Source: Acidimicrobiia bacterium (GTDB lineage: Bacteria; Actinomycetota; Acidimicrobiia; Acidimicrobiales; AC-14). From it: DNA of 64,000 nt. The first letter of the stretch is position 1; the number at the start of each line of letters is the position of its first letter. A model generated the notes under the pieces. That model saw nothing but the letters and a program-made list of their open reading frames with translations. It was not told the DNA's origin and ran no database searches. Shown in pieces: positions 44,201 through 52,705 of this stretch. The DNA is taken from assembly GCA_023265025.1 (NCBI GenBank), contig JAHFUP010000012.1:21252-85251 (forward strand), in the 5' to 3' direction. Position numbers and translations under genes: made by a program.

Positions 44201-44643
44201 TCGTGGAGGCCGCGGCCGTAGCCCAGGAGGAGGAGCCCGGGATCGACGATCCCTGGACGACTCTTTCGCTCGCCCACGCGGCTCTGGCGGACGACGATCC
44301 GGAGGGCGCGAAGGACTTGGGACGGAAGGCCCTCGCCATGCTCTCCTCCTCCCTGAACAACCGGCCGCAGGCTTCGGCCGTGCTCATCGACGCCGTCACG
44401 ATTCTCGCCGTCCGACAGGGCGACCTCGAGCGGGCCGCGGCCCTCGCCGGCGCCGCAGACGCCATCCACGACCGGACCACCGGCTCCGACTTCACGCCGC
44501 TCCGATCCGTACGCACCTACCAGTGGGCCCGGGCCGTCATCCAGGAGGGGTTGGATGAGGCTGCGTTCGAGTCGGCGCACGACGCCGGCGCGGCGCTGGG
44601 AACGGACGAGGTTCTCCGGCTGGTGGCGACGGCGCTGGGGTAG
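41287..44643 (+). CDS. AfsR-like BTAD / NB-ARC / TPR transcriptional regulator
   Basis: A 1118-residue regulator. Order: OmpR-type winged helix (about 1-95; RPVTRDELAEVLWGEALPRS, SLRAVVSRVRRRL), BTAD domain (about 100-245; HLRVMAAHAGAGNPAEALRA, YERCRVVLAEELGVSPSERV), NB-ARC ATPase with GPGGVGKTRLATR (Lys299) and LLLVLDNCEHL, then TPR helices (about 620-1118). Such proteins bind promoter DNA and switch with nucleotide state. The ATG at 41287 has poor Shine-Dalgarno. Upstream lies a divergent promoter region of about 100 bp whose duplicate stands before the decayed copy at 39306. Likely target: the divergent small genes. Confidence 0.92.
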   Translation: MAERIRISLSGRIGVEVGDEVVDGAALGPLGGLALAFLATERSRPVTRDELAEVLWGEALPRSWEASLRAVVSRVRRRLEAAGLVGDVITGGGGCYQLHLPEGAVIDVEQAAADLEAAKAAVAHGNWGPAQERAGAAAGAAGHRFLPGLGGLWVEHRQAELDELRVSALEILADAASAGGDHATALTAAEAAVAAQPLRESAHLRVMAAHAGAGNPAEALRAYERCRVVLAEELGVSPSERVQAAYEAVLAGEVSTPPATNLRPELSSFVGRTEARRDIEKLLGTARLLTLVGPGGVGKTRLATRVAGELVTRYRDGVWLVELAALVDATLLPQHVVSALGVAEKSGSTAGESLGTHLAERELLLVLDNCEHLSAACATLAVDLLRAAPGLVILATSREPLGVPGETLWPVPPLSLPGPGAGAWDSDAVRLFIERGSAVDPNFRSSADTDAAIADICRRLDGVPLAIELAAARVRTLSVTEIADRLRDRFRLLVGRDPTAPDRHQTLRAAVDWSYEALSATEQQLFARVSVFAGGFSLDAAAAVCSPGLDDLDVFDGVADLVDKSLVLADRSGTTTRYRLLETLRQYGAERLAAAGEESAVRDTHLAWVRSLAEEADIGLEGGDQSTWFQRLDAEEDNVRAALDWAVTHPAGDDGLRAAAALWRYWQERRRGTEGGRWLRTLLDTTTDAPPPVRAKALTSAAVLLLSGHDAALREAGVDNVRSLFEETLAIRRAAGDRRGMAIALHGLGGLHFRLFEFDAARACFEDTLAIGRELEDDRLVAASLNNLGNVALSAINRGAPRPEGLDARSLYEESLGLWRALGDDLATARALGDLGAVAIHALRYADASAAFAEGAGIFRRLGIRGGFVAYTTRLAAVAQRQADYAGARSVLEDLLSAGRDLCDPSLEARGLIALADVWWAEGDHLEAGRLLKEAAAIGRALEVRWDLYEALNGLGVLALQRDEVSQACRLFVEAAAVAQEEEPGIDDPWTTLSLAHAALADDDPEGAKDLGRKALAMLSSSLNNRPQASAVLIDAVTILAVRQGDLERAAALAGAADAIHDRTTGSDFTPLRSVRTYQWARAVIQEGLDEAAFESAHDAGAALGTDEVLRLVATALG

Positions 44644-44787
44644 AACCACCGTCCTCCCGGCCGAGGTGGGCACACGGCCGGGGAGGACTGGCGATCCGTC
44701 ACCTCGTTTGACGTTCCGAACGCCAACTTTTCTTCACGTTGCGGCCACGCTGCGGCCGTGCTGCGCCCCGTCCGGAGGATGGGGCCC

Positions 44788-45321
44788 ATGCAAACAACCA
44801 CCACAGATACCGCCCTGGTCGAGCGCGTGCAGCGCGGTGACCACCACGCATTCGCCGAGCTCATCCGCCGCCACGACCGGAGCCTGCGGGCTCTTGCCCA
44901 GCGGCTGCTCCGGAGTCCCGAGCGCGTCGACGACGCCCTGCAGGACGCTTACCTCAAGGCGTTCCGCCGGATCGGCACGTTCCGGCACGACGCCACCGTC
45001 GCCACCTGGCTGTACCGGATCACCTACAACACCTGCCTCGACGAGCTCCGCCGGCGGCCGAGTGTTGCCGTATCCGACGTTGAGCTGGACCGGCCCACGG
45101 CCGAGCGCGGGCCCGCCGAGCGGGCCGTCGCCCGGATGGAGGCGGCCGACGTGCTCGGGCGCCTCACGCCGGAGGTACGTGCCGCGGTGGTGGTCGTGCA
45201 CGGCTACGGCTACGACTACGCAGAGGCGTCACGCATCCTTGGTGTCCCGGTGGGCACCGTCGGCTCCCGCCTGCATCGGGCCCGCCGGCCGCTGGTGGGG
45301 GTGGACGCACATGCCGCATGA
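44788..45321 (+). CDS. ECF RNA polymerase sigma factor
   Basis: A 177-residue sigma factor. Region 2: VERVQRGDHHAFAELIRRHD, LLRSPERVDDALQDAYLKAF, TFRHDATVATWLYRITYNTC; region 4: LTPEVRAAVVVVHGYGYDYA, EASRILGVPVGTVGSRLHRA. It is strikingly close to the sigma factor at 54807. GGAGG upstream supports the ATG at 44788; 10 more in-frame residues are possible from a GTG at 44758. The next gene overlaps its end by 11 bases and encodes a membrane cupin, in the place of an anti-sigma factor. Confidence 0.9.
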   Translation: MQTTTTDTALVERVQRGDHHAFAELIRRHDRSLRALAQRLLRSPERVDDALQDAYLKAFRRIGTFRHDATVATWLYRITYNTCLDELRRRPSVAVSDVELDRPTAERGPAERAVARMEAADVLGRLTPEVRAAVVVVHGYGYDYAEASRILGVPVGTVGSRLHRARRPLVGVDAHAA

Positions 45322-45745
45322 CCTCACCACCACGCGGAAGTTGACGCCGGCGGCGTTCGTCGTACTGGGTGTGATCGCCATCCTCCTTGCCGCCGGCGTC
45401 GGCCGGCTGACCCCCGGGCACGCGGGCGTGCCGACCGCCGACGTCCTACGAGGGCCCGGCGACGTGGCCGTCGTCACCCAGGTCTACGAACCGGGACAGG
45501 CCAGCGGGTGGCACACCCACGCCGGTCTCCACGCCGTCGCCGTGCTGGCTGGCGAGCTGACCGTGTACGACGGCGAATGCCGGCCGCAGCGGGTCGTCGC
45601 CGGCGAGCCCTACGTCGGCGGACGTGAGCTCCACTTGGCCCGGAACGAGACAGCCGAGCGGGTGGAGATGGTCGTCACGTACCTCAACGCGGTGGGGACG
45701 GCGCCGGCCCACGCCGGCGCACCCGCCGGGTGCCCGGCGCGGTGA
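45311..45745 (+). CDS. Membrane-anchored cupin protein
   Basis: A 144-residue protein with an N-terminal membrane helix (AAFVVLGVIAILLAAGVG) and an exported small cupin barrel: GQASGWHTHAGLHAVAVLAG and GEPYVGGRELHLARNET give the two cupin motifs with His ligands. Cupins of the ChrR kind act as anti-sigma sensors, but those have a cytosolic zinc domain that is absent here. The gene overlaps the sigma gene, so a sensor role for that sigma factor is plausible but unproven. Confidence 0.8.
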   Translation: MPHDLTTTRKLTPAAFVVLGVIAILLAAGVGRLTPGHAGVPTADVLRGPGDVAVVTQVYEPGQASGWHTHAGLHAVAVLAGELTVYDGECRPQRVVAGEPYVGGRELHLARNETAERVEMVVTYLNAVGTAPAHAGAPAGCPAR

Positions 45746-45898
45746 GCCACCCACCCCGACGGCTTCACGCTGCTCCAGCGCGACGTGACCAACGTCTGCC
45801 GGTGGGCGCAGCGCCACGGTGTCGTCTGCGACGCCGGCGAGGTGTTCGCAGAGGTCGTCGCTGAAGTCTTCTTAGGCCGGAAATCCCTCGCTGAATGA
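45746..45898 (+). pseudogene. C-terminal fragment resembling a RIO-type kinase
   Basis: Directly after the cupin stop, in the same frame, the sequence reads THPDGFTLLQRDVTNVCRWA, QRHGVVCDAGEVFAEVVAEV, then a stop. This resembles the tail of bacterial RIO kinases (GFxLLxRDVxNVCxW...RGVxVDxxEVFAELVAE). There is no start codon and the kinase core is absent, so it is a relic. The match is by eye. Confidence 0.4.
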
Positions 45899-45996
45899 TT
45901 CGGCGGGTTCGAACGTCCAACCGATGCCGTCCCAGATCCTCGGGACGCGATGCGAGTCCGAGCTGCCGACCGGCCGCCGGCCATGGGAGGAACCAC

Positions 45997-47277
45997 GTGA
46001 ACAGAGACCTCACCCGCGACAGCGCCGCGCTGACAATGAGACGAGCCGCGGTCATCGCCCTGGCCCTCGGGCAACTGCTCGTCGTCGCCCCCGCCCAGGC
46101 GGTGCCCGGACCGGCGCCGGTCACCGCCGGGCAGAAGGAATACCAGACCAGCCTGACTCGCTGGCGGGCGGCAGGAGGTGACTTCGGCGCGTGGTCGCTC
46201 GCCGGCGCCGCTCTCACCGCCGGAGGGGAGCTCACGCTCGACCCCGGCACGGCCACGCCCGGGGTGGACCCCTTCGGCCCCGGTGGCTACCTGAGTGGTA
46301 CCTATTACAACGGCGGAGCCTTCGTCGTTGGCCAGGCGACCAGCCCGGTGACCGCCACCCCCGAGGGCTTCTCGGAGGCCATCGCCTCATGGAGTGCCGA
46401 CACCCCTGAAGGGACCTGGGTTGAGACCCTGATCCGGGCCAAGGTCGACGGCGGGCGCTTCACCAAGTACTACAACCTCGGGATCTGGGCGTCCGACTCG
46501 TCCACCGTCGCCCGCCACTCGGTCCGGCGCCAGGGAGACGCCGACGGGTTCGTGGCCGTCGACACCCTGGTGCTCGACGACAAGCTGCGGGGCGAGGCCT
46601 ACGAGCTCACCTTCCGCCTGTTCAGTGAGAACCCGAGCGCAGCCGTCCCGACCTTGCGTTCGGCCGCCCTCGCCATGTCCAGCGGCTACAACAAGATCGG
46701 TGAGTTCGTGCCCGGCAACCCGACCCTGTGGGGCTCGGTTTTGCCGGTGCCGGAGTGCTCGCAGATGGTCTACCCCGACGGCGGCGCGGTCTGGTGCAGC
46801 CCGACCTCGACGTCGATGGTGCTGAAGTACTGGTCGGGCGACACCGGCCCGTGCGAGCCGGATGTTCGGGCCGCCGTCGCCGGCGTCTACGACTGGGTAT
46901 ACGACGGCGCCGGCAACTGGCCGTTCAACACCGCCTACGCCGCGACCCAAGGCCTCGAGGCCGAGGTGGTCCGCTTCGAGAGCATGGCCGACGCCGAGCC
47001 CTGGGTGGCCGCCGGGGTGCCCGTGGTCATCAGCTACTACTGGCACAAGGGCGACCTGACCGGCGCCCCGATCCCCTCGAGCGACGGCCACCTGGCCGTG
47101 CTCGTAGGCTTCGACGCCGCCGGCAACCCGATCGTCAACGACCCCGCCGCCGCATCAAACGAGCTGGTGCAGCGCACCTACCTCCGCGATGAGCTGGAAC
47201 ACCTGTGGGTGAAGAAGTCCGGCGGCACCGCCTACCTGATCTACCCCACCGGCCACCCGGTGCCGCAGATCCCTTAG
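45997..47277 (+). CDS. Secreted C39-like cysteine peptidase
   Basis: A 426-residue exported protein with signal peptide (AAVIALALGQLLVVAPAQA). Residues about 60-235 form a beta-rich domain; the C-terminal part is a papain-like C39 family peptidase with the Cys267 box GGAVWCSPTSTSMVLKYW and the His box SSDGHLAVLVGFD followed by VNDPAA. Such enzymes are secreted hydrolases of unknown targets. GGGAGGAA lies before the GTG start. Confidence 0.87.
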   Translation: MNRDLTRDSAALTMRRAAVIALALGQLLVVAPAQAVPGPAPVTAGQKEYQTSLTRWRAAGGDFGAWSLAGAALTAGGELTLDPGTATPGVDPFGPGGYLSGTYYNGGAFVVGQATSPVTATPEGFSEAIASWSADTPEGTWVETLIRAKVDGGRFTKYYNLGIWASDSSTVARHSVRRQGDADGFVAVDTLVLDDKLRGEAYELTFRLFSENPSAAVPTLRSAALAMSSGYNKIGEFVPGNPTLWGSVLPVPECSQMVYPDGGAVWCSPTSTSMVLKYWSGDTGPCEPDVRAAVAGVYDWVYDGAGNWPFNTAYAATQGLEAEVVRFESMADAEPWVAAGVPVVISYYWHKGDLTGAPIPSSDGHLAVLVGFDAAGNPIVNDPAAASNELVQRTYLRDELEHLWVKKSGGTAYLIYPTGHPVPQIP

Positions 47278-47409
47278 CTGATTCGAGGGGGGAGGGCGTC
47301 CCCGCCTTCTCCCCTCGACCCCTCGCTCGGCGATGGACGGTGCCAGAATAGGAGTATCGAGGAGCGCACGACGGAGCGCACGAGGCTCTCGCTGGCCGGC
47401 CAACTCGCC

Positions 47410-50331
47410 TTGGAGATCGACGGCGTCGTGGCCCAGGGCCCCGCGCTAGGGCCCTTGGCGACGCTGGCCCTGGCCTTCCTCGCGATCGAGCGCCACCGCC
47501 CGGTGCGGCGCGAGGAGTTGGCCGAGATCCTCTGGGACGAAGTACTCCCCCCGACGTGGGAACCGTCGCTGCGCAGCATCGTATCGAGGGTGCGTCGGTG
47601 GCTCGATGCCAGCGGGCTCGGGACCCAGACGATCACAGCCAGCAACGGTTGCTACCGCCTCCACTTGCCTGCCGACGTGGTGGTCGACGTGGAGGAGGCG
47701 GCGACGAAGCGGATTGCCGCGGAGCATGCCCTGGCGTCCGGCGACTGGGACGCCGCCCGCTCATTGGCGCAGGCAGCCGGCGACGTCGCAGAGCGGGGGT
47801 TCCTCCCCGGCGCCAGCGGCTTATGGGTCGAACGCCGGCAGGGCGAGCTCGAAGACCTGGGCGTCCGACTGAGCGAAATCGTGTCCGAGGCGGCGTCCGC
47901 GAGTGGTGACCACCGCGTCGCCATCAGCGCCGCTGAGGCCGCCATCGCCAGGCGCCCGCTGCGGGAGTCGGCCCACCTCCGGGCTATCGCCGCCCTCCAG
48001 CAGGCCGGGAACCGTCCGGAGGCGCTCCGAGCCTACGAACGCTGCCGGGTCGTTCTGGCCGAGGAACTGGGCGTCTCGCCCGGGCCGGCTACCCAGGCTC
48101 TCTATCTGGACCTCCTCCGAGAGGACCCTCCTGCCGCGGAGGCCCGGTCGACCAACATTGGCGCCGAGCTCAGTTCCTTTGTCGGCCGCAGTGGCCAAGT
48201 CGACGAGGTGAAGAAGGTGTTGAGTACCACTCGGCTGCTCACTCTCGTCGGGCCCGGAGGCATGGGGAAGACGCGCCTTGCGACCCGGGTCGGCTCGGAG
48301 CTGCGCGATCGCTATCGGGACGGTGCCTGGCTGGTAGAGCTTGCGCCACTCGTCGATCCGGCGCTCGTCCCCTCTCACGTGATGGTGGCACTGGGCCTGG
48401 TCGCGGACAGTGACGTGACCGCCACCGACGCGCTGTGCCGTCACTTGGCCGAGCGCGAGCTCCTCATCGTGCTCGACAACTGTGAGCACCTCACCGCGGC
48501 GTGCGCGACGTTGGTCAGACGTCTGCTTCTCGCCGCCCCGGGGGTGACGGCGCTCGCCACGAGCCGGGAGCCGATCGGCGTGCCTGGCGAGTCCCTGTGG
48601 CCGGTTCCGGGCCTCTCCATGCCGGCGGGAGAGGACGACGGTGTCGACCGCCTGTGGGAATCGGACGCCGTGCAGCTGTTCGTGGACCGGGCCTCTTCCG
48701 TCGACCCGACGTTCACCCTGTCGGACGATGTCGCTCCAGCTGTAGCCGAGATCTGCCGGCGCCTCGACGGCCTTCCCCTTGCCATCGAGCTGGCCGCAGC
48801 CCGAGCCCGGTCGATGTCCGTGCCCGAGATTGCGACCCACCTCCGCGACCGCTTCCGGCTCCTCGTGGGGCGTGACTCCACTGCGCCCGTGCGACACCAG
48901 AGCCTGCGGGCTGCGGTGGACTGGAGTCACGACGCGCTCCGCACCGCCGAACAGGTGCTGTTCCGGCGACTGTCCGTCTTCACCGGCGGCTTCACGCTGG
49001 AGTCCGCTGCGCAGGTGTGCGTCGATCGCGGCCCCTCACTCGAGGTTGTTGACGGCGTCCCCGCTCTCGTCGACAGGTCTCTGGTCCTCGTGGACACCTC
49101 GACCACGCCGGCCCGTTACCGCCTGCTCGAGACGTTGCGGCAGTACGGGGCCGAAAGGCTTCGTGCTTGCGGTGAGGAGGAGCTCTTCCGGACCCGCCAC
49201 CTGAACTGGTGCGTATCTCTCGTCGAGGCGGCGGATGTCGAGCTCTGCGGGCCGGACGCACGCCGGTGGCTCGCGACGCTTGACGTCGAGCACGACAACA
49301 TCCAGGGCGCGCTCGCATGGGCCGTGGTCCGGCCGCACCCCGATGCCGGCCTTCGGCTGGCATCGGCCATGCGTCGCTACTGGGAGATGCGGTGGCGTGT
49401 CCGGGAAGGCCGTGACTGGTTCGAGCGCCTGTTCTCCGTTGCCGTCGCCGTCAACCCGGTGACGCGTGCCAGCGCGCTGGCCGACGCGGGCATCCTCGCC
49501 ATGTGCAACGACGACGCCGACGATGCGACACGTTTGGCGGCCGAGAGCGTCGCCCTGGCGGAGACCTTGGGACGCGACAAGGTGACCGCGCAGGCGTGGG
49601 CCGCCGCCGGAGGAGCGGCGATCATCCGATACGACCCGACCGCCGCCCGGGCTGCCTACTGCAAGAGCCGTGAAGCCGCCGAGCGGGCCGGGGATCGCCT
49701 TGCGACTGCCTCGGCGGTGGTGAATATCGGCTTTTCCGCCCTCCTCCAGGGGAAAGTCGCCGAAGCACGGCCTTTCCTCGAGCAGGGACTGGTCCTGGTG
49801 CGAGAGCTCGGGAACCCGGCGTACATCGGGCGGGCGCTCATCTTCCTCGGTGGCGCTGCTCACCAAGAAGGCCGGCTCGACGACGCGCATCGCCTGCTCG
49901 TCCAGGCGATCAGCACACTGCGGGACATCGGGGATCACAGGGGCCTCGTCATGGCCCTGCTGCACCAATCCGAAGTGCAGAGGGCCAGGGGGGATGTTCG
50001 TCGAGGCGGTTGCCTCAACCTCGAGGTCGCCGCCCTGCAGGCGCAGATCAGCTCGCGTGGTGCCGGGGCTGCACTGTTGCATGCGGCCGAGGAAACCCTC
50101 CGCGCCGGAGACGGGGAAATGGGCGGCTTCCTCCTCGGGGCCGCACAACGGCTGCTCATGACCAGGACCCCGAGAGATCAGCGGGAAGAGGTTGAACGCA
50201 CCCTGAAGATTCTGCGCTGCGAATACAAGAACACGACGGTCGAGAAGGCGTTCAATGATGCGCTCTCCATGTCGACCGACGCTGCGGTCCTGTACGCCAC
50301 GACGCATCTGGTGTCCACCGAGCCGGGGTGA
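47410..50331 (+). CDS. AfsR-like BTAD / NB-ARC / TPR regulator, second copy
   Basis: At least 973 residues, homologous along the length to the regulator at 41287: winged helix (RPVRREELAEILWDEVLPPT), BTAD (YERCRVVLAEELGVSPGPAT), NB-ARC with GPGGMGKTRLATR (Lys287), LLIVLDNCEHL and TSREPIGVPGESLWPV, then TPR helices. The TTG at 47410 cuts off the first strand of the winged helix: codons 47371-47409 upstream read TERTRLSLAGQLA in frame and match the relative, where the ATG aligns with ACG at 47368. A non-standard start is possible. The stop overlaps the serine hydrolase start (GTGA). Confidence 0.9.
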   Translation: MEIDGVVAQGPALGPLATLALAFLAIERHRPVRREELAEILWDEVLPPTWEPSLRSIVSRVRRWLDASGLGTQTITASNGCYRLHLPADVVVDVEEAATKRIAAEHALASGDWDAARSLAQAAGDVAERGFLPGASGLWVERRQGELEDLGVRLSEIVSEAASASGDHRVAISAAEAAIARRPLRESAHLRAIAALQQAGNRPEALRAYERCRVVLAEELGVSPGPATQALYLDLLREDPPAAEARSTNIGAELSSFVGRSGQVDEVKKVLSTTRLLTLVGPGGMGKTRLATRVGSELRDRYRDGAWLVELAPLVDPALVPSHVMVALGLVADSDVTATDALCRHLAERELLIVLDNCEHLTAACATLVRRLLLAAPGVTALATSREPIGVPGESLWPVPGLSMPAGEDDGVDRLWESDAVQLFVDRASSVDPTFTLSDDVAPAVAEICRRLDGLPLAIELAAARARSMSVPEIATHLRDRFRLLVGRDSTAPVRHQSLRAAVDWSHDALRTAEQVLFRRLSVFTGGFTLESAAQVCVDRGPSLEVVDGVPALVDRSLVLVDTSTTPARYRLLETLRQYGAERLRACGEEELFRTRHLNWCVSLVEAADVELCGPDARRWLATLDVEHDNIQGALAWAVVRPHPDAGLRLASAMRRYWEMRWRVREGRDWFERLFSVAVAVNPVTRASALADAGILAMCNDDADDATRLAAESVALAETLGRDKVTAQAWAAAGGAAIIRYDPTAARAAYCKSREAAERAGDRLATASAVVNIGFSALLQGKVAEARPFLEQGLVLVRELGNPAYIGRALIFLGGAAHQEGRLDDAHRLLVQAISTLRDIGDHRGLVMALLHQSEVQRARGDVRRGGCLNLEVAALQAQISSRGAGAALLHAAEETLRAGDGEMGGFLLGAAQRLLMTRTPRDQREEVERTLKILRCEYKNTTVEKAFNDALSMSTDAAVLYATTHLVSTEPG

Positions 50332-51332
50332 ACGACGCGTCGTCCGCTGCGCCGATCCAGACCGTCTGCGAAGATGGCGATATGCACGGCGGCATCGAAT
50401 TGAACCTGCTCGCCGCAGCCGACGCCCGCATCCAGGGTCTCCCAGAGCTTCGGAACACCGAAAGCTTCGTGGTGCTGCATCGGGGCGAAGTTGCCTACGA
50501 GCGCTATTACCGAGGGCGTTCGCCGGATGACCTGGCGGACACGCACTCCGTGACGAAGAGCTTCACATCCGCGGTCGTCGGCGCGCTGGTGAGCGATGGG
50601 ACGCTCGACCTCGACGCGCCTGTGGCGTCCCTCCTCCCTGCCGCGGCGAAGTCCGATCTGGCCACGGGCGGCGCCACCGTGCGCCATCTGCTGACGATGA
50701 CCTCGGGGTTGCCCGCCGACGGACGTTGGGAGCTGTGCGAGGTGGCACTGCACGGCGGTTCGTGGATGGAGACGATGCTTGGCGCGCCCCTTCGATCGGC
50801 GCCCGGAGCCGAGTACGCCTACAACAACGGCGCCGTGCACTTGGTGTCCGCCATCGTCCGACACGTCGGCGGCGCCTCGTTAGGAACTGTGGCCGCGCAG
50901 CGCCTCTTGGGGCCGCTGGGCATCGACCACTACGAATGGCCGGTGGACCCCGAGGGGCATGAGATGGCCTTCGGCCATCTGCTCATGACGCCTCGCGACA
51001 TGGCCAAGATGGGGCTGCTATTCCTCCGCGACGGCGTGTGGGACGGAGCGCAGTTGATCGACGCCGGGTACGTCAACGCGGCAACGGCCCGGCAGGCGCC
51101 GGGCCGTCCGTTCCCAGAAGGGGTGGCCTATGGATATCTCTGGTGGGTGGACGACCTGGCGTGCCCGCCGGCGTACTTCGCCGGCGGGCACGGTGGCCAG
51201 TACATCTACGTCGTACCTGCCCTCGATCTCGTGGTGGTCACCACTGCTGACGCCTATGCCGAGGCCCGGCCCTTCGGCCGGGCGCTGCGGACAGTCATCG
51301 AGTCGTACGCGGTTCGAGCCGTACGTTCTTGA
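50328..51332 (+). CDS. Serine hydrolase, class C beta-lactamase fold
   Basis: A 334-residue enzyme with the SxxK motif HSVTKSF (Ser74, Lys77), the YxN motif in EYAYNNGAV and HGG in AGGHGGQYIYV. The family includes esterases, D-aminopeptidases and DD-peptidases. No signal peptide is evident, so it is probably cytoplasmic, as for esterase members. The GTG start overlaps the stop of the BTAD regulator, which suggests that the regulator and the hydrolase work together. Confidence 0.9.
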   Translation: MNDASSAAPIQTVCEDGDMHGGIELNLLAAADARIQGLPELRNTESFVVLHRGEVAYERYYRGRSPDDLADTHSVTKSFTSAVVGALVSDGTLDLDAPVASLLPAAAKSDLATGGATVRHLLTMTSGLPADGRWELCEVALHGGSWMETMLGAPLRSAPGAEYAYNNGAVHLVSAIVRHVGGASLGTVAAQRLLGPLGIDHYEWPVDPEGHEMAFGHLLMTPRDMAKMGLLFLRDGVWDGAQLIDAGYVNAATARQAPGRPFPEGVAYGYLWWVDDLACPPAYFAGGHGGQYIYVVPALDLVVVTTADAYAEARPFGRALRTVIESYAVRAVRS

Positions 51333-51350
51333 GCACTCGATCGTGGAGGC

Positions 51351-52628
51351 TCAGATGGCATGGAACCAGCCTTGGACATCGGCGACCATGTGGACGGCGC
51401 CGAGGTTGTTGTAGAGGGCCACTGCTCCGGTAGGCCCGACTCGGGCCACCACCAGGTTGGCGACCGTCTGGTTCCTTCCGAAGTTGAGGTTGGAAGCCAG
51501 AGGCCGGAGACTCGGCGCCGGGTACACGGTGAGGAAGCTGTCCGGCCCCGTAGGGTTGGTTACGGTGACGTTGAGCACCACCGCCGTGACACCGTCTGAC
51601 GGGATCCCGTTCCTGCCGGCGACCTGGAGTATGACGACTCCTCCCGGGCCCATTTGGCCGCTGACACCGCCGGTGCCAGTGCCGTCCCGGGTGTCCAGGG
51701 CCCGCACCGGTGCCACCGGGTTGTAGCTGGATACCGCGCCCAACGGATCGGTCTGAGCTTTGAACCAACCCTGGACGTCGGCGATCAGGTGGACCTCGCC
51801 CCGGTTGTTGTAGAGGGACACCTTGCCGTTGTTCACCCGGGCGACCACCGCATTCGGCACTGTCTGGCCCGGGCTGACGTTCAGGTTCGACGCCAGCGGG
51901 CGCTCGGTTCCCGTGGGGTACACGGTCACGAAGCTGTCCGGACCGGTCGCGCCGACGGCTGTGACGTTCAGGACCACGGCAGTGACCCCGCTCTCAGGAA
52001 CACCACCTCTTCCGCCAAGCGTGAGCTCAACGACGCCACCTCCGGGGACCGGGCCAGAGGGGGCTCCAACGCCAACGCGGGTGTCCAGCATCCGCGCCGG
52101 CTCCAGGGCGACATAGCGCGAGCCGAGCGCGTTGATCGGAGAGGCGTACCAGCCCTGGAGGTCGGCGACCACGTCGGCCGTGCCGGAGTTGTTGTAGATG
52201 GTCACCTTCCCACCGTTTCCGACACGGGCCATGACCAGGTTCGGCACCGTCTTCCCGGCGTTGAAGTTCAAGTTCGATGCCAGGGGGCGGATGGCACCGC
52301 TGGGAAACACGGTCAGGTAGCTGTCGAGCGCGGTGCCGTTCGTGGCGGTGACGTTGAGGGTCACGGCCTCCACCCCGGTCGCAGGGACGCCGGCCAGGCC
52401 GGTGACGGTCAAGTCCACCGTGCCGCCGGCAGGAATCGGTCCACTGACCCCACCCCGGCCGGTCCCGTCGCGGGTGTCGAGTATGCGAGTGGGTGAGAGG
52501 GCCACGTAGGTCGAGCCCGCGTCGGCGGCCAAGGCCGGACCTACGGCGACAAGCGCTCCGAGGGCGCCAAGGATGAGTGCGATACCTGCGAGAAGTGCCG
52601 CCGCAGGCCTGGATTGGAGAGCCTTCAC
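51351..52628 (-). CDS. Secreted protein made of three LDTRTG/SNLN repeats
   Basis: A 425-residue exported protein: signal peptide (AAALLAGIALILGALGALVA ... ALAADA) and three repeats of about 125 residues with R(I/M/A)LDTRxGxG, AVVLNVT, DSFLTVYP, RPLASNLNF, NLVVARV and VADVQGWF. The same repeat forms the C-terminus of the amidase at 9735; here there is no enzyme domain, so it is probably a surface structural or binding protein. The GTG at 52628 is chosen for the signal peptide; AAGG is upstream. Confidence 0.85.
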   Translation of the reverse strand: MKALQSRPAAALLAGIALILGALGALVAVGPALAADAGSTYVALSPTRILDTRDGTGRGGVSGPIPAGGTVDLTVTGLAGVPATGVEAVTLNVTATNGTALDSYLTVFPSGAIRPLASNLNFNAGKTVPNLVMARVGNGGKVTIYNNSGTADVVADLQGWYASPINALGSRYVALEPARMLDTRVGVGAPSGPVPGGGVVELTLGGRGGVPESGVTAVVLNVTAVGATGPDSFVTVYPTGTERPLASNLNVSPGQTVPNAVVARVNNGKVSLYNNRGEVHLIADVQGWFKAQTDPLGAVSSYNPVAPVRALDTRDGTGTGGVSGQMGPGGVVILQVAGRNGIPSDGVTAVVLNVTVTNPTGPDSFLTVYPAPSLRPLASNLNFGRNQTVANLVVARVGPTGAVALYNNLGAVHMVADVQGWFHAI

Positions 52629-52705
52629 TGTCTGCCTTCTTTCTGGTTGAGTCGTGCCGGCGCGACGCCGGACGACGTGGAGAACCCAGCTGCGTTCGTG
52701 GGCCA

